This document shows positions 7,712 through 16,606 of a stretch of DNA of 64,000 bases, in pieces. Position numbers and translations under genes: made by a program. Source of the DNA: Pelistega ratti (GTDB lineage Bacteria; Pseudomonadota; Gammaproteobacteria; Burkholderiales; Burkholderiaceae_B); assembly GCF_009833965.1 (NCBI RefSeq), contig NZ_CP047165.1:434001-498000 (forward strand), given 5' to 3'. The notes beneath the pieces are model-generated. The model ran no database searches, was not told the origin of the DNA, and saw only the letters and a list, made by a program, of their open reading frames with translations. Positions within the stretch are counted from its first letter, which is position 1; each line of letters opens with the position of its first letter.

Positions 7712-9619
7712 CTACTTTATCGAAGATATTTCTATAACATTTTCTTTACCAAAGAACTCCCTAGCTTTATTTACTATCTCAGAATCATTAGTAGGCATAT
7801 ATATTATTAAATTTTTTTTTGCTCTCGTTATACATACATAAAATAATTTTTTCGTTCTTAGTTGAACATTAGAATTTGAAGACCCCTTTCCAAATAATGT
7901 ATTAAAATCGTATTTATTCCAATCAGACTCTAATACAAGAAGTACATTATCATATTCACTACCCTTAACACTATGTTGAGTACAAATTGGTGAAAATTCT
8001 TTTAAATATAAAACACTTTTTCTATATTGATTAAATGTTATCTTTTTTATTCTCTCCCATAAATAAAACCCTTTATTTAAAATATAATCACTGAATAATT
8101 CATCTTCTTTTAGTAACTTATTTCCTTCTGCATACTTTAAAACTTCTTCTATCGTTTTATTATCTTCATTTACCAGATACTCTATTGCTTGCTTAAGGCA
8201 AATCTTATCATTCCTATCATGAATAGAAAATTTTGTTATTCGTAGAAAATCATTAAATTTATTAGCCCCATATAATTCAATAATTTCCTCTAATATATCT
8301 AATCTGCGTAAAATCCTATCTCTATAAGAATTAGCTTCATATCTACCACTCATCCCATTTAATTTATATGACATAAGTGATTCCTTAGTAACTCTACATT
8401 TTTCGCAAGCTTCTTCCCATGACATACCTTCTAAAACACTGTATATTGACTGATAAATTTCGTTTCCGTTAATTTGATCCAGCAACTCTACTTTCTTATA
8501 TATCGGTTTTACCTCTAACGCCAATTCTCCCAAAGTCTTATCACTGTCTAAATTTCCCTTATCAATTTTTTCCTTTATCTTGCTTATAAGCGTAATTATC
8601 AAATCAGCATTATATAGATCATATAAGCCTTTAAATCCAGCCATTTCAGCATTATATTTATGTGTTAACCTTAACTCTTTTGTTTGTTTTCCATCCGAGA
8701 AATTCCAAGATTCAAAAATACTCTTTTCCTTTATGCTTATAAAATCATCTGCTTCATTTCCATATAAAAATTTAATACTACCTTTTCTAATAGTACCATT
8801 CTCCATATTAGGTGCATTTGTATCTTCTGAAGGGCTTTGCTCAATATCATCATCTCTAAACTTATTGGCTACTTCGATTACAACTCTTGGATTTCTTCGG
8901 TTTTGCGTCTTTACTATTTTAGTTAAATTATATTGATTTAAATTACCAACTCCGTCGTCATATATAGACTGCATTGAATCTCCAAAAAAACCAATTACAT
9001 TTTTCTTATTGCTTTGTTCAAGATGCTTTAGTAAAATATCCGCAACTAAAGGACTTGTATCCTGATATTCATCAACAAAAATACAATCTGCAATATCCTT
9101 TAAAATGTCTGCTATTTTTTTATATTTCTCAAACATTTTCTCTGCAACAATCAAAATGTGATCATGGCTGATTTTCACTCTATTTTCATCATTTGGCGTT
9201 ACAGAATAATACTCGTCATAATCCACATAAAGATTTTCGAAATATTCTTTAGAAATTAAATCCTCAGAAAAATCTTTTGGCTTTTTAAAGTTCTTTTCAT
9301 TATCGTCATTAATAAGCCCAACTAAAATATCTTTTATTTCATTCTGATATTTTCTGATAAGAGCCCATATAAACTCATGTATTGTTGAAACACAAAGGTT
9401 CTCATTTTCTATTCTTGATAAAATTTCTGCAACTGCGTTATTTGTATATGTAATACATACTATCTTAATATCTGGTAATTCCTCTGTGAGTGCATTTATT
9501 AAGGAAATTAAGGAGTATGTTTTTCCACTTCCTGCTCCACCTTCTAAAATAAAATTTTCACCATTTTTTATACATTGAAGAGCTTCTAACACTTCTTTTT
9601 CCAATGTTAGCGTATCCAT
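7712..9619 (-). CDS. gajB: UvrD/PcrA-like superfamily 1 helicase, GajB-like component of a Gabija-type defence system
   Basis: The 635-residue SF1 helicase has Walker A GGAGSGKT (27-34), motif Ia region ITYTNNA (56-62), Walker B FVDEYQDT (181-188), motif III GDSMQSIYDDG (213-223), motif V QHSVKGSEYDNV and motif VI FYVCITRAKKNL near the C-terminus. It overlaps the end of the upstream OLD-family gene by 13 bp, so the two are translationally linked. A TOPRIM-ATPase followed by a UvrD-like helicase defines Gabija, in which GajB is thought to sense DNA ends or single strands and act with the GajA nuclease against phage. It is somewhat longer than the roughly 500-residue GajB of Bacillus. AT-rich composition suggests horizontal acquisition. 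Confidence 0.82.
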   Translation of the reverse strand: MDTLTLEKEVLEALQCIKNGENFILEGGAGSGKTYSLISLINALTEELPDIKIVCITYTNNAVAEILSRIENENLCVSTIHEFIWALIRKYQNEIKDILVGLINDDNEKNFKKPKDFSEDLISKEYFENLYVDYDEYYSVTPNDENRVKISHDHILIVAEKMFEKYKKIADILKDIADCIFVDEYQDTSPLVADILLKHLEQSNKKNVIGFFGDSMQSIYDDGVGNLNQYNLTKIVKTQNRRNPRVVIEVANKFRDDDIEQSPSEDTNAPNMENGTIRKGSIKFLYGNEADDFISIKEKSIFESWNFSDGKQTKELRLTHKYNAEMAGFKGLYDLYNADLIITLISKIKEKIDKGNLDSDKTLGELALEVKPIYKKVELLDQINGNEIYQSIYSVLEGMSWEEACEKCRVTKESLMSYKLNGMSGRYEANSYRDRILRRLDILEEIIELYGANKFNDFLRITKFSIHDRNDKICLKQAIEYLVNEDNKTIEEVLKYAEGNKLLKEDELFSDYILNKGFYLWERIKKITFNQYRKSVLYLKEFSPICTQHSVKGSEYDNVLLVLESDWNKYDFNTLFGKGSSNSNVQLRTKKLFYVCITRAKKNLIIYMPTNDSEIVNKAREFFGKENVIEISSIK

Positions 9620-11673
9620 AATAAGGCCTCCTCAATATAATGTGGAACTGCCCATTTTTCATCTTCTTCGCCATTCTCATCATCAAAATACAATAAGCTT
9701 GATGCAAATGAAGATTTCTTTTTCACATTATTCAAAGCAAAATTATAATAATCACCATTTTCTATTTCATCATTCGAAAAATCTTTTAAAGCTCCATATT
9801 CACAAAGCCCTTCTTTATTCTTTATAATAAAGTCTTTATTTAATGCTATAAATGCATCTTCAAAACTACTTGCTTGATACTCACCATCAGTTTCCGGTAT
9901 TTGATATGCTATTCGAATATTATTTTTAATTTTATCCTCGGGTCTTTTTTCTACAAGTTCTCCAAATTGATCATTTAATTCATCAAGACCAGTATCTTTG
10001 AAAAAATCTTTTATGGAAGCGTTGCTTGTATACTTTGCTTCCTTAGGGTGTGATTTTACATATCTCCCATTGTCATTTTTATTAGCGGCATCTATATCTG
10101 TTAATATTAAAGCCTTAATACCTAAAAACTCAAATAGTGGAATAAAGATATGTGAATGTGCCCCAACTTCTATTACAGAAATATTTTGTGATAATAGTGG
10201 GATAATATCTCCTTCTGGATTTTCTTTATTATCAATCTTATGCATCATCATTGGCATTAAGATTCGTTCGGTATCTCCTTCTATACAAATAGCTTTGTCA
10301 GCAAAAAAAAGTTCACTTCTATTTATTGTCAGATATTGTTTTACAAACTTAAATCCTTTCTGTTCATCTCCACCATACTCTTTTTTTAAAGAATTAAAAC
10401 TCTTAGCTATAACTGTATTCCCGTTTTTCTTTAAATATATAATATCATCAAAGTTACATTCAGAAACTATATGTGATGAATGCGAAGTGATTAAAATCTG
10501 CAACTGTTTATTCTTGTCTTCCAACAACTTTTTTCTATGTGCTTTGATATGAGATTTAATATTCCTTATAAATATATACTGTAACTGAGGGTGTGTATGT
10601 GCTTCAGGCTCTTCAATATATAAGAGATTTATATCTGCTGGTTGTTCAAATAATTCCTGTATCTTGGTTTCAATCTCAAATACAATACCAATTAAATTCA
10701 AATATCCCAACCCATTATATGTTTCTGGAAGTGAACAATCTCCCCCTTGTCTATAACTTAAGTTTGTATTATCTGACAATAAATTTTTCTCTGAAATAGA
10801 TGACTCTATTGCTATATCAATTCCATTTTCTGCACCACCATAAGTTTTTATAACATCTATAACATCACTAAAAATGCCATCAATGACTTCTCCACTTTCA
10901 CTTTTTTCTCCATTGTAAATCTTATATAATTCTTTATCGGCTTCCTCCAATCTTTCTTCAAGTCTTGTAAATACCGACTCACCTTCATCTTTTGCAGCTT
11001 TATAGGAACTGAAATATTTACCAGTTAAACCTGATAAAACATGGTTACGATCATCATTAGAAACCGCTCGATCAGCTCTTATTCCTGCCACTTTAACGAC
11101 TTTTTGAATATCCTTATTATCAATTTCTTCTGATCTATCTTGCGTTATTTGGTTTGATTCAATATCAAACCCTCTTGAATATTTTTTCGTTTCAAAGAAG
11201 TTTGCAAAATTCTTACTCATAAATTTGGAAAATGATTTGAAATCTTCAATATTTTTTTCACTAATAAGGTTTTTTAATTCGATGATTTTTTTTGCAGATA
11301 TTAACGAAATAAATTCTAACACTATAATGTTATTTTCTGGGTTTAAATCCATCATGAATTTTTGAATATTTGCATATGAATCATTATCATCATACTCAAT
11401 AAATAATTGCAGATTAACAGCTTCTAATGATGCAACTTTCTCTTGCTCAGATATATCAAAATCAATTATTTTTTCATAAAATTCTTTCTGACATTCCAAA
11501 TTTATATCTTCCCACATCACTTTAGATGAATTTAACATCTTATCCAAAATAATAAGGGCTGATGTTTTTCCACAATTATTTTTACCTATAACTAACGACA
11601 ATTCATCTTTAAAATCTAATTCAAAATTTTTTAGGAGCCTAAAATTTTTGACTTTCATTTTTTTCAAAATCAT
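9607..11673 (-). CDS. gajA: OLD-family ATP-dependent endonuclease, GajA-like component of a Gabija-type defence system
   Basis: The 688-residue protein has an ABC-type ATPase with an inserted middle region, then a C-terminal TOPRIM nuclease. Walker A is GKNNCGKT (30-37), the signature region lies near 320-327, Walker B is LLYIEEPEAHTHPQ (350-363) and the H-loop is ITSHSSH (395-401). The TOPRIM acidic residues are E465 (CIEGDTE) and D526/D528 (TDIDA), with a later conserved acid in SSFEDAF (602-608). This is a class 2 OLD layout, the group normally adjacent to a UvrD-like helicase. In Gabija, GajA is a sequence-specific nickase held inactive by nucleotides and released when phage depletes them. 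The gene is first in the pair. Confidence 0.85.
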   Translation of the reverse strand: MILKKMKVKNFRLLKNFELDFKDELSLVIGKNNCGKTSALIILDKMLNSSKVMWEDINLECQKEFYEKIIDFDISEQEKVASLEAVNLQLFIEYDDNDSYANIQKFMMDLNPENNIIVLEFISLISAKKIIELKNLISEKNIEDFKSFSKFMSKNFANFFETKKYSRGFDIESNQITQDRSEEIDNKDIQKVVKVAGIRADRAVSNDDRNHVLSGLTGKYFSSYKAAKDEGESVFTRLEERLEEADKELYKIYNGEKSESGEVIDGIFSDVIDVIKTYGGAENGIDIAIESSISEKNLLSDNTNLSYRQGGDCSLPETYNGLGYLNLIGIVFEIETKIQELFEQPADINLLYIEEPEAHTHPQLQYIFIRNIKSHIKAHRKKLLEDKNKQLQILITSHSSHIVSECNFDDIIYLKKNGNTVIAKSFNSLKKEYGGDEQKGFKFVKQYLTINRSELFFADKAICIEGDTERILMPMMMHKIDNKENPEGDIIPLLSQNISVIEVGAHSHIFIPLFEFLGIKALILTDIDAANKNDNGRYVKSHPKEAKYTSNASIKDFFKDTGLDELNDQFGELVEKRPEDKIKNNIRIAYQIPETDGEYQASSFEDAFIALNKDFIIKNKEGLCEYGALKDFSNDEIENGDYYNFALNNVKKKSSFASSLLYFDDENGEEDEKWAVPHYIEEALLWIR

Positions 11674-11735
11674 TTTATCATTTCCTTTTATCTTTCCATA
11701 GACTTAATTTTAAAGGTTAAATCACTTATAATCCA

Positions 11736-11759
11736 TTATAGTAAAAACTACTACTATAA
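11736..11759. repeat. 8-bp inverted repeat upstream of the gajA-like gene
   Basis: TTATAGTA (11736-11743) pairs with TACTATAA (11752-11759). On the minus strand the promoter-proximal arm contains TATAAT (11740 down to 11735), a possible -10 for the defence operon, without a convincing -35. It could instead be the end hairpin of the upstream oxidoreductase gene. Confidence 0.35.
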
Positions 11760-11770
11760 CCCTCTCTTTC

Positions 11771-12886
11771 CTAAACATCCAAAGGCTTCCATGCTTTTCC
11801 TTTAATAGGTGGAAGCCATGCTTCTCCTTGCAAACAAAAATCCCAAAGTACATCAGGGATACCATAATGATCTGTTTTTTCAGGATCTAATTCAGTGATA
11901 ATTTCATCTTCCCTACCGCTCTTTATTAAATACGCAAATAATGGATTGAGCATAATAGCTTTAGAAACTGCTATAAACTCTGCCCAACCTGTTTGATAGG
12001 CAGTTAAAACTTGATCTGCACTTAATAAACCACCTACACCAATAAGCGGTAATCTACCTGCTATATGCTGATGAATAACTGCTATTCGTTCAAGGTGAGT
12101 ATTCTCTCCACGTCTTACTTTCTTATAAAAATCCCATAATGAGATATGTAAATACTGTAATGGTTTTTGTGTAAGGGCATCAATTAATGCAATAGTTTCT
12201 ACCATTGTTAAACCATTGTCCCCTGCCTCTTCAGGTGAAAAACGATAACCTACAATAAAATCAGGACATTGATATTTTTCTCGTATAGTAATAACTGCAT
12301 CAACCACCGCCATAGGAAATGCCAGAGGCTCACCCCATTTATCTGTACGAAAATTAGTTTGTCGTGAATAAAATTGTTGAAGCAAATAACCATTTGCCCC
12401 GTGTATTTCAACACCATCAAACCCTGCCTCTATCGCAAGACGTGTTGCATTCGCAAAGGCATTAATAAGACGTTCAATTTCCTCATTATTTAAGGCTCTT
12501 GCTTTATAAATCGCAGAGGGAGCAACAATCTCTTTATTTAAAATAGATTTACTACGGTATCCACCATGATGAAGCTGTAATATAGCTTTTGCCCCTTGTG
12601 ATTGAATAAGTTGTGCTACTTCCCGTAAACTGGGTAAATCTTTTTCACTCACGGCTTCTGGCTGCCCTATAAAGGCTTTTCCCCCTTTAGCCACTAATGT
12701 AGATGCCGTAATAAATAAGCCAAAATCTTCCGCTCGATTACTTAAAAACTGTCGTTCTTGTTCACTCATACTCCCATCTTCACTTGAGGCAAAATGCGTA
12801 GTAGGTGCGACAACCAAGCGATTTTTGACGATAACACCATTATTAAGCGTATAAGGTTCAAATAGTGGTTGATATTTTGGGTTCAT
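11771..12886 (-). CDS. NADH:flavin oxidoreductase of the old yellow enzyme family
   Basis: The 371-residue single-domain FMN (beta-alpha)8 barrel reduces activated C=C bonds or nitro groups with NAD(P)H; the physiological substrate is unknown. The start reads LFEPYTLNNGVIVKNRLVVAPTTHF. Typical OYE landmarks are LQLHHGG near residue 103, the HGANGYLLQQFYS segment near 160 with the following RTDKWGE, and the phosphate-binding VGGLLSADQ near 282. The length matches the YqjM/NemA-like subgroup. The ribosome site is GGAGGAAGATAA before ATG. It lies 97 bp upstream of the gajA-like gene on the same strand but has ordinary base composition, so it probably marks the island edge. Confidence 0.88.
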   Translation of the reverse strand: MNPKYQPLFEPYTLNNGVIVKNRLVVAPTTHFASSEDGSMSEQERQFLSNRAEDFGLFITASTLVAKGGKAFIGQPEAVSEKDLPSLREVAQLIQSQGAKAILQLHHGGYRSKSILNKEIVAPSAIYKARALNNEEIERLINAFANATRLAIEAGFDGVEIHGANGYLLQQFYSRQTNFRTDKWGEPLAFPMAVVDAVITIREKYQCPDFIVGYRFSPEEAGDNGLTMVETIALIDALTQKPLQYLHISLWDFYKKVRRGENTHLERIAVIHQHIAGRLPLIGVGGLLSADQVLTAYQTGWAEFIAVSKAIMLNPLFAYLIKSGREDEIITELDPEKTDHYGIPDVLWDFCLQGEAWLPPIKGKAWKPLDV

Positions 12887-13260
12887 TTATCTTCCTCCAT
12901 ATTGTGGTTGTATTATTTCATGATAGCTTATTCATTATATAGTAGAAAAATTATTTATTATTTGATAAATTTCTAAGCTATTATTAAGAATTTTATTTTT
13001 GACGTAAACATTATAATTTAATTGTAAAAATACGCCACTTTAAATTTATAAAGATAAAGGGAAAAACAGAGAGAAATAGTAATTTATAAAATAAGTTTTC
13101 TCTAGTAAAGCCAAAAGAACGGTTCAAGTAACTTAACATTATTTGTCATGCTTACTGTTAATGAAATTTATCTAACAAATAACGTAATTTTTATCACTAT
13201 TTCTACCCTATTTCCTCAACTATCTCTAATTTTCCCTTTACGCAAACTTACGCAAACGCT
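12887..13260. other. 374-bp intergenic region without a gene
   Basis: I see no coding frame, tRNA or strong hairpin. It contains the upstream region of the oxidoreductase gene and, at its end, a tandem 10-bp duplication (13238-13257) right after the stop of the unknown periplasmic protein gene. Confidence 0.6.
13238..13257. repeat. tandem 10-bp direct repeat
   Basis: TTACGCAAAC occurs twice back to back, three bases beyond the stop of the neighbouring minus-strand gene. Its role is unknown and it may be simple slippage. Confidence 0.5.
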
Positions 13261-14025
13261 TTATTGAATATCCGTAATTTTCATTGTATATAACTGATTC
13301 TGATAACGGAATTCTGTTTGCATACTTAAACCCATTGATGGGCAATACCACTCAGTAACACCTAATTTTTTAATCTTAGAAGGACGCTCTTTTTTCGTTA
13401 ATGATTCATAAAGCGAACCACTAGCAACCTCTGCTTGATAGTGTAAAGGCATACATGACAATGCCCCCATTGCGGTATTAATAGTTTGGGATGATCCTAC
13501 TATACTGGCTTGAGCAGAAAATACCGTATTACGAATTAACATCTGACTAATACGAGGAAACCCTTTAGCTAAAAACATATCAACTGTTGTTTGTGCCGTA
13601 TATTTTCTAGCTGGTATTTTTGTACCCTCCTTGATATACGAAACAGGTTTAAGTAATAGCCCTATTAATTGAGCTTCAACAGAGGATTCTCCATAAGGGC
13701 TATTCGTCGTACTTGATGTTAATTTTCCCTCTATATTTGCTTTATTATCCCGTACGGCGAGTGTAAATATACCCGATGCATTTGGAATCAACGTTTGAGT
13801 CTGTAGGTTAATCTGTAGAGTCGCCTGACAATTCTGACTATCTTGCCGTTTAACCTCTTGTACATTAATTGTAAACTGCGCAAGAGACTGACTAATTTCC
13901 CCTTTGATCTTTTTACTATGTTGTAACCAATCACTATCACAAAAGGCTGTATCCGCCTGTGCGAATACAGTGCTTGATGCCATTAACATCATAGGATACA
14001 AGATAGCTTTATAGAGAATCTTCAT
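13261..14025 (-). CDS. uncharacterised periplasmic protein
   Basis: I do not recognise this family. The 254-residue product starts with a clear signal peptide (MKILYKAILYPMMLMASSTVFA, likely cut before QADTAFC). The mature part is mostly predicted beta strand with few charged clusters. It contains four cysteines outside the signal, in AFCDSDW, QNCQATLQ, LSCMPLHY and YCPSMG, which could form two disulfides in the periplasm. The repeated look of segments such as LQINLQTQTLIPNASGIF suggests a beta-sandwich or barrel-lid fold, but this is only inference. It stands alone, 114 bp after the ankyrin gene on the same strand. Confidence 0.7.
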   Translation of the reverse strand: MKILYKAILYPMMLMASSTVFAQADTAFCDSDWLQHSKKIKGEISQSLAQFTINVQEVKRQDSQNCQATLQINLQTQTLIPNASGIFTLAVRDNKANIEGKLTSSTTNSPYGESSVEAQLIGLLLKPVSYIKEGTKIPARKYTAQTTVDMFLAKGFPRISQMLIRNTVFSAQASIVGSSQTINTAMGALSCMPLHYQAEVASGSLYESLTKKERPSKIKKLGVTEWYCPSMGLSMQTEFRYQNQLYTMKITDIQ

Positions 14026-14092
14026 ATTTGCCCTTTTAAAAAATAGGATACTGCTGAATCATTGCAATATCCTTAGTTTGGCATTTTATCAT

Positions 14093-14125
14093 GCTATTTC
14101 TATCAGATGATTAAATAGAAATAGC
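14093..14125 (-). terminator. hairpin downstream of the ankyrin gene
   Basis: GCTATTTCTAT (14093-14103) pairs perfectly with ATAGAAATAGC (14115-14125) around an 11-base loop, just past the stop at 14140. There is no immediate T run, so it is a terminator candidate only. Confidence 0.42.
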
Positions 14126-14139
14126 TTGTTATACCTTAC

Positions 14140-14763
14140 TTAGTGTTTCTGTTCAAAAAGCTTAATCACACTACTCATTTTCTTCTCTTTGGCTAAATCC
14201 ATTGCACTTTTCCCTGCTTGGTTAATCGCATAAGGATCAGCACCACCTTTTAATAAGGCTTTAATAGTTGCTGTACTGCCAAATTGTACGGCTGAATATA
14301 GGGGAGAACTACCATCAGGAGCTGGTGCATTAGGTAAAGCCCCTTGCGATAGTAAATAATTCACCATTTCAGTTTTCCCTTTAACTGCGGCATAGTGTAA
14401 AGGAGTCCAACCTAATTTATTTACTCGAGCACCACGATTAAGTAGTGCTTTGGCAAAGTCCATATCCCCCATAATTGCCGCATACATAAGTGGGGTTTCA
14501 TCATAACGATTAGCAAGATTTACATCAACTTTTGTATTATGTACTAATGCCATATAGGACTTTTTTGATTGCTCTCTTGCTGCATAAATAATCGCAGTAT
14601 GTCCTTCTTGATTAAAAGCATTAGGATCTTGTCCTTCCGCAATTGCTTTAGTTACTGAAGTCACACGATTATTTTTAACATCATTCCACCAATCGGCTGA
14701 AGCAATAGGCATATAAGTCATTAGTAAAAGTGTTATTAGAGAATAAGGTAAAATACGTTTCAT
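14140..14763 (-). CDS. secreted ankyrin-repeat protein
   Basis: I start at ATG 14763, preceded by AAGGAGAAGTAT, rather than at the upstream in-frame ATG inside tatD. This gives 207 residues beginning with a signal peptide (MKRILPYSLITLLLMTYMPIASA, cut before DWWNDV). Four to five ankyrin repeats follow: EGHTAIIYAA, DETPLMYAAIMGD, GWTPLHYAAVKGK and GSSPLYSAVQFGS. Ankyrin repeats bind other proteins. The signal peptide places it in the periplasm, where similar proteins are found beside catalases or peptidases, but here no partner is evident. It follows tatD by 13 bp and is probably co-transcribed with it. Confidence 0.85.
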   Translation of the reverse strand: MKRILPYSLITLLLMTYMPIASADWWNDVKNNRVTSVTKAIAEGQDPNAFNQEGHTAIIYAAREQSKKSYMALVHNTKVDVNLANRYDETPLMYAAIMGDMDFAKALLNRGARVNKLGWTPLHYAAVKGKTEMVNYLLSQGALPNAPAPDGSSPLYSAVQFGSTATIKALLKGGADPYAINQAGKSAMDLAKEKKMSSVIKLFEQKH

Positions 14764-14776
14764 ATACTTCTCCTTT

Positions 14777-15553
14777 TTAGCTTTGCATAGGTACTTTAGC
14801 AAATAAACGATAAAAATTTTCTGTACTTGCTTTGGCTACTTCAGCCAGTGAAATACCTTTTAATTCTGCAATTTTTTCTGCGACATGAATTACTTTTGAG
14901 GGATCATTCGTTTTACCACGATAAGGAACGGGGGCTAAATAAGGTGAGTCTGTTTCAATCAATAAACGATCTAAGGGTATCGCTTTAGCTACCTCTTGTA
15001 ACTGTACTGCATTTTTAAAGGTAACAATACCAGAAAAAGAAATATAAAATCCGAGTGCCATCGCTTGTTCGGCAACTTCTCTGGTTTCTGAAAAGCAATG
15101 CATAACACCAGAACAGCGTTCTGCTCCCTCTTCCTGCATAATACGAATAGTATCTGCACTTGCTTGCCGTGTATGAATAATTAAGGGTAATTGGCTAGTC
15201 ACCGCCGCTTGAATATGGGTACGAAATCGTTGACGTTGCCACTCAAGTGGTTCGCTTAATCGATAATAATCTAACCCTGTCTCACCAATCGCTACTACTT
15301 TAGGGTGCTTCGCTAATTCAACTAACTGTTCTACACTTGGCTCAATGGTATCAGGATAATCAGGGTGTGTGCCTACTGAAGCACTTAGTTGAGGGTGAGC
15401 CTCTACCATTTCCATCATTTGCTGCCAATCTTTTAAGTCAACACTGACACATAAAGCATGATGGACTTGATTTTTTTGCATATTCGCTAAAATAGTCGGT
15501 AAATTTTCTTTTAACTCTGGAAAATCCAGATGACAATGTGAATCAATAAACAT
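14777..15553 (-). CDS. tatD: TatD-family metal-dependent deoxyribonuclease
   Basis: The 258-residue TIM-barrel amidohydrolase-fold protein opens with the metal site FIDSHCHLDF (H6, H8). The further ligands are E in IGETGLDYYR, H in IIHTRQA and MHCFSE, and D in LIETDSPYLAP. The family shows 3'-5' exonuclease activity on DNA and D-aminoacyl-tRNA deacylase activity has also been reported. The sequence agrees best with the YcfH branch, which sits next to holB as it does here. It lies 12 bp downstream of holB in the mltG-tmk-holB-tatD unit. Confidence 0.93.
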   Translation of the reverse strand: MFIDSHCHLDFPELKENLPTILANMQKNQVHHALCVSVDLKDWQQMMEMVEAHPQLSASVGTHPDYPDTIEPSVEQLVELAKHPKVVAIGETGLDYYRLSEPLEWQRQRFRTHIQAAVTSQLPLIIHTRQASADTIRIMQEEGAERCSGVMHCFSETREVAEQAMALGFYISFSGIVTFKNAVQLQEVAKAIPLDRLLIETDSPYLAPVPYRGKTNDPSKVIHVAEKIAELKGISLAEVAKASTENFYRLFAKVPMQS

Positions 15554-15565
15554 CGTACATAAACC

Positions 15566-16606
15566 TTATTTTCTAAGACAAGTAATAGCTACTTTCTGTA
15601 ATGTTGCTTGAATAAATAATTTGGGATTTAAAGGGTGTGTTGCCAATCGTTGTTGCCCTATTAAATAGGTATGTAAATCTGCTATTTTTGATTGACTAGT
15701 ACGCTGTGCAATATGTTGTAAAACCTCAGATAAAATAGGATAGAATCGAGGTGTAACACCATGCATCGTCAGTAATAAATCCGTCATAAAACTTTGTAAA
15801 CTACTTAACCAATCCGTATTAGGTACTTTTTCTAAGCGAGCAACAAAATCATCCAAATCTGGTACATTGCCCTTAGCCAATATTTGAATAAAATCCTTTA
15901 GCCAATAACTCAAGGGTTCATAAGGAGATTCACTTTGTTGTAATGCCTTTAAGGGAGCACCTGAAGAGGAAGCTAGCCATAACTCTGGGTCTTTAACGCC
16001 ATTTTCTTTAAGCCAAGGAATTGTAAATTGTGTTGATGGAATAGGTAAAGGTAAACGCCTACAGCGTGATAAGATAGTAGGCAATACTTTTTGAATAGCA
16101 TGCGTAAAAATTAAAAATACTGTATTTTTAACAGGCTCTTCTAAAATTTTTAAAATAGCATTAGAAGACGCTGTATTTAAACTTTCAGCTGGGCCTAGTA
16201 CAATAACTCGGTATCCCCCTCGTAATGTACTCACTGTCATAAAGTCTTCTATTTGCCTGATTTGCTCTATACGAATTTCATTAGAGAGTTTAGTTTCCTC
16301 TTCATTATCCTTAGATGTATTTTCTTCTGTATTTAACCCTAAAGTATCGCGTAAAGCATCGGGTAATACCAAGCGATAATCCAAATGATGACCTAAATCC
16401 ATCCAATGGCAAGATTGACAATGACCACAGGCTAACCCCTGTTGGGGGTTTTCACAAAGCAATGATTTAGCAGCAGCAAGGCAAAAATTTAATTTACCTA
16501 TACCCTCTTGACCATGGATTAACCACGCATGAGCAAATCTATCTTGATGAGAGAGCCAATTTCTTGCTATATCCACTTGCCAAGGGAAAAATGCAGCATT
16601 ACTCAT
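15566..16606 (-). CDS. holB: DNA polymerase III delta' subunit
   Basis: This is the clamp-loader subunit that, with delta and tau/gamma, opens the beta clamp. The 346-residue protein has an AAA+ fold with GQEGIGK (32-38), a zinc-binding cluster C51/C60/C63/C66 and an SRC motif in ILSRCRRL. The final Walker residue is followed by Leu rather than Thr/Ser, consistent with delta' not hydrolysing ATP. It overlaps tmk by 4 bp upstream and precedes tatD. The acidic stretch near residues 95-115 looks like a lineage-specific insert. Confidence 0.93.
   Translation of the reverse strand: MSNAAFFPWQVDIARNWLSHQDRFAHAWLIHGQEGIGKLNFCLAAAKSLLCENPQQGLACGHCQSCHWMDLGHHLDYRLVLPDALRDTLGLNTEENTSKDNEEETKLSNEIRIEQIRQIEDFMTVSTLRGGYRVIVLGPAESLNTASSNAILKILEEPVKNTVFLIFTHAIQKVLPTILSRCRRLPLPIPSTQFTIPWLKENGVKDPELWLASSSGAPLKALQQSESPYEPLSYWLKDFIQILAKGNVPDLDDFVARLEKVPNTDWLSSLQSFMTDLLLTMHGVTPRFYPILSEVLQHIAQRTSQSKIADLHTYLIGQQRLATHPLNPKLFIQATLQKVAITCLRK

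Noticed and set aside
9998..10552. 184-codon plus-strand frame opposite the gajA-like gene
   Set aside because: It is antisense to a gene with intact TOPRIM motifs; the openness reflects AT-rich codon bias.
12887..13260. tRNA or attachment site in the gap
   Set aside because: No cloverleaf, CCA end or duplicated tRNA 3' segment is visible.
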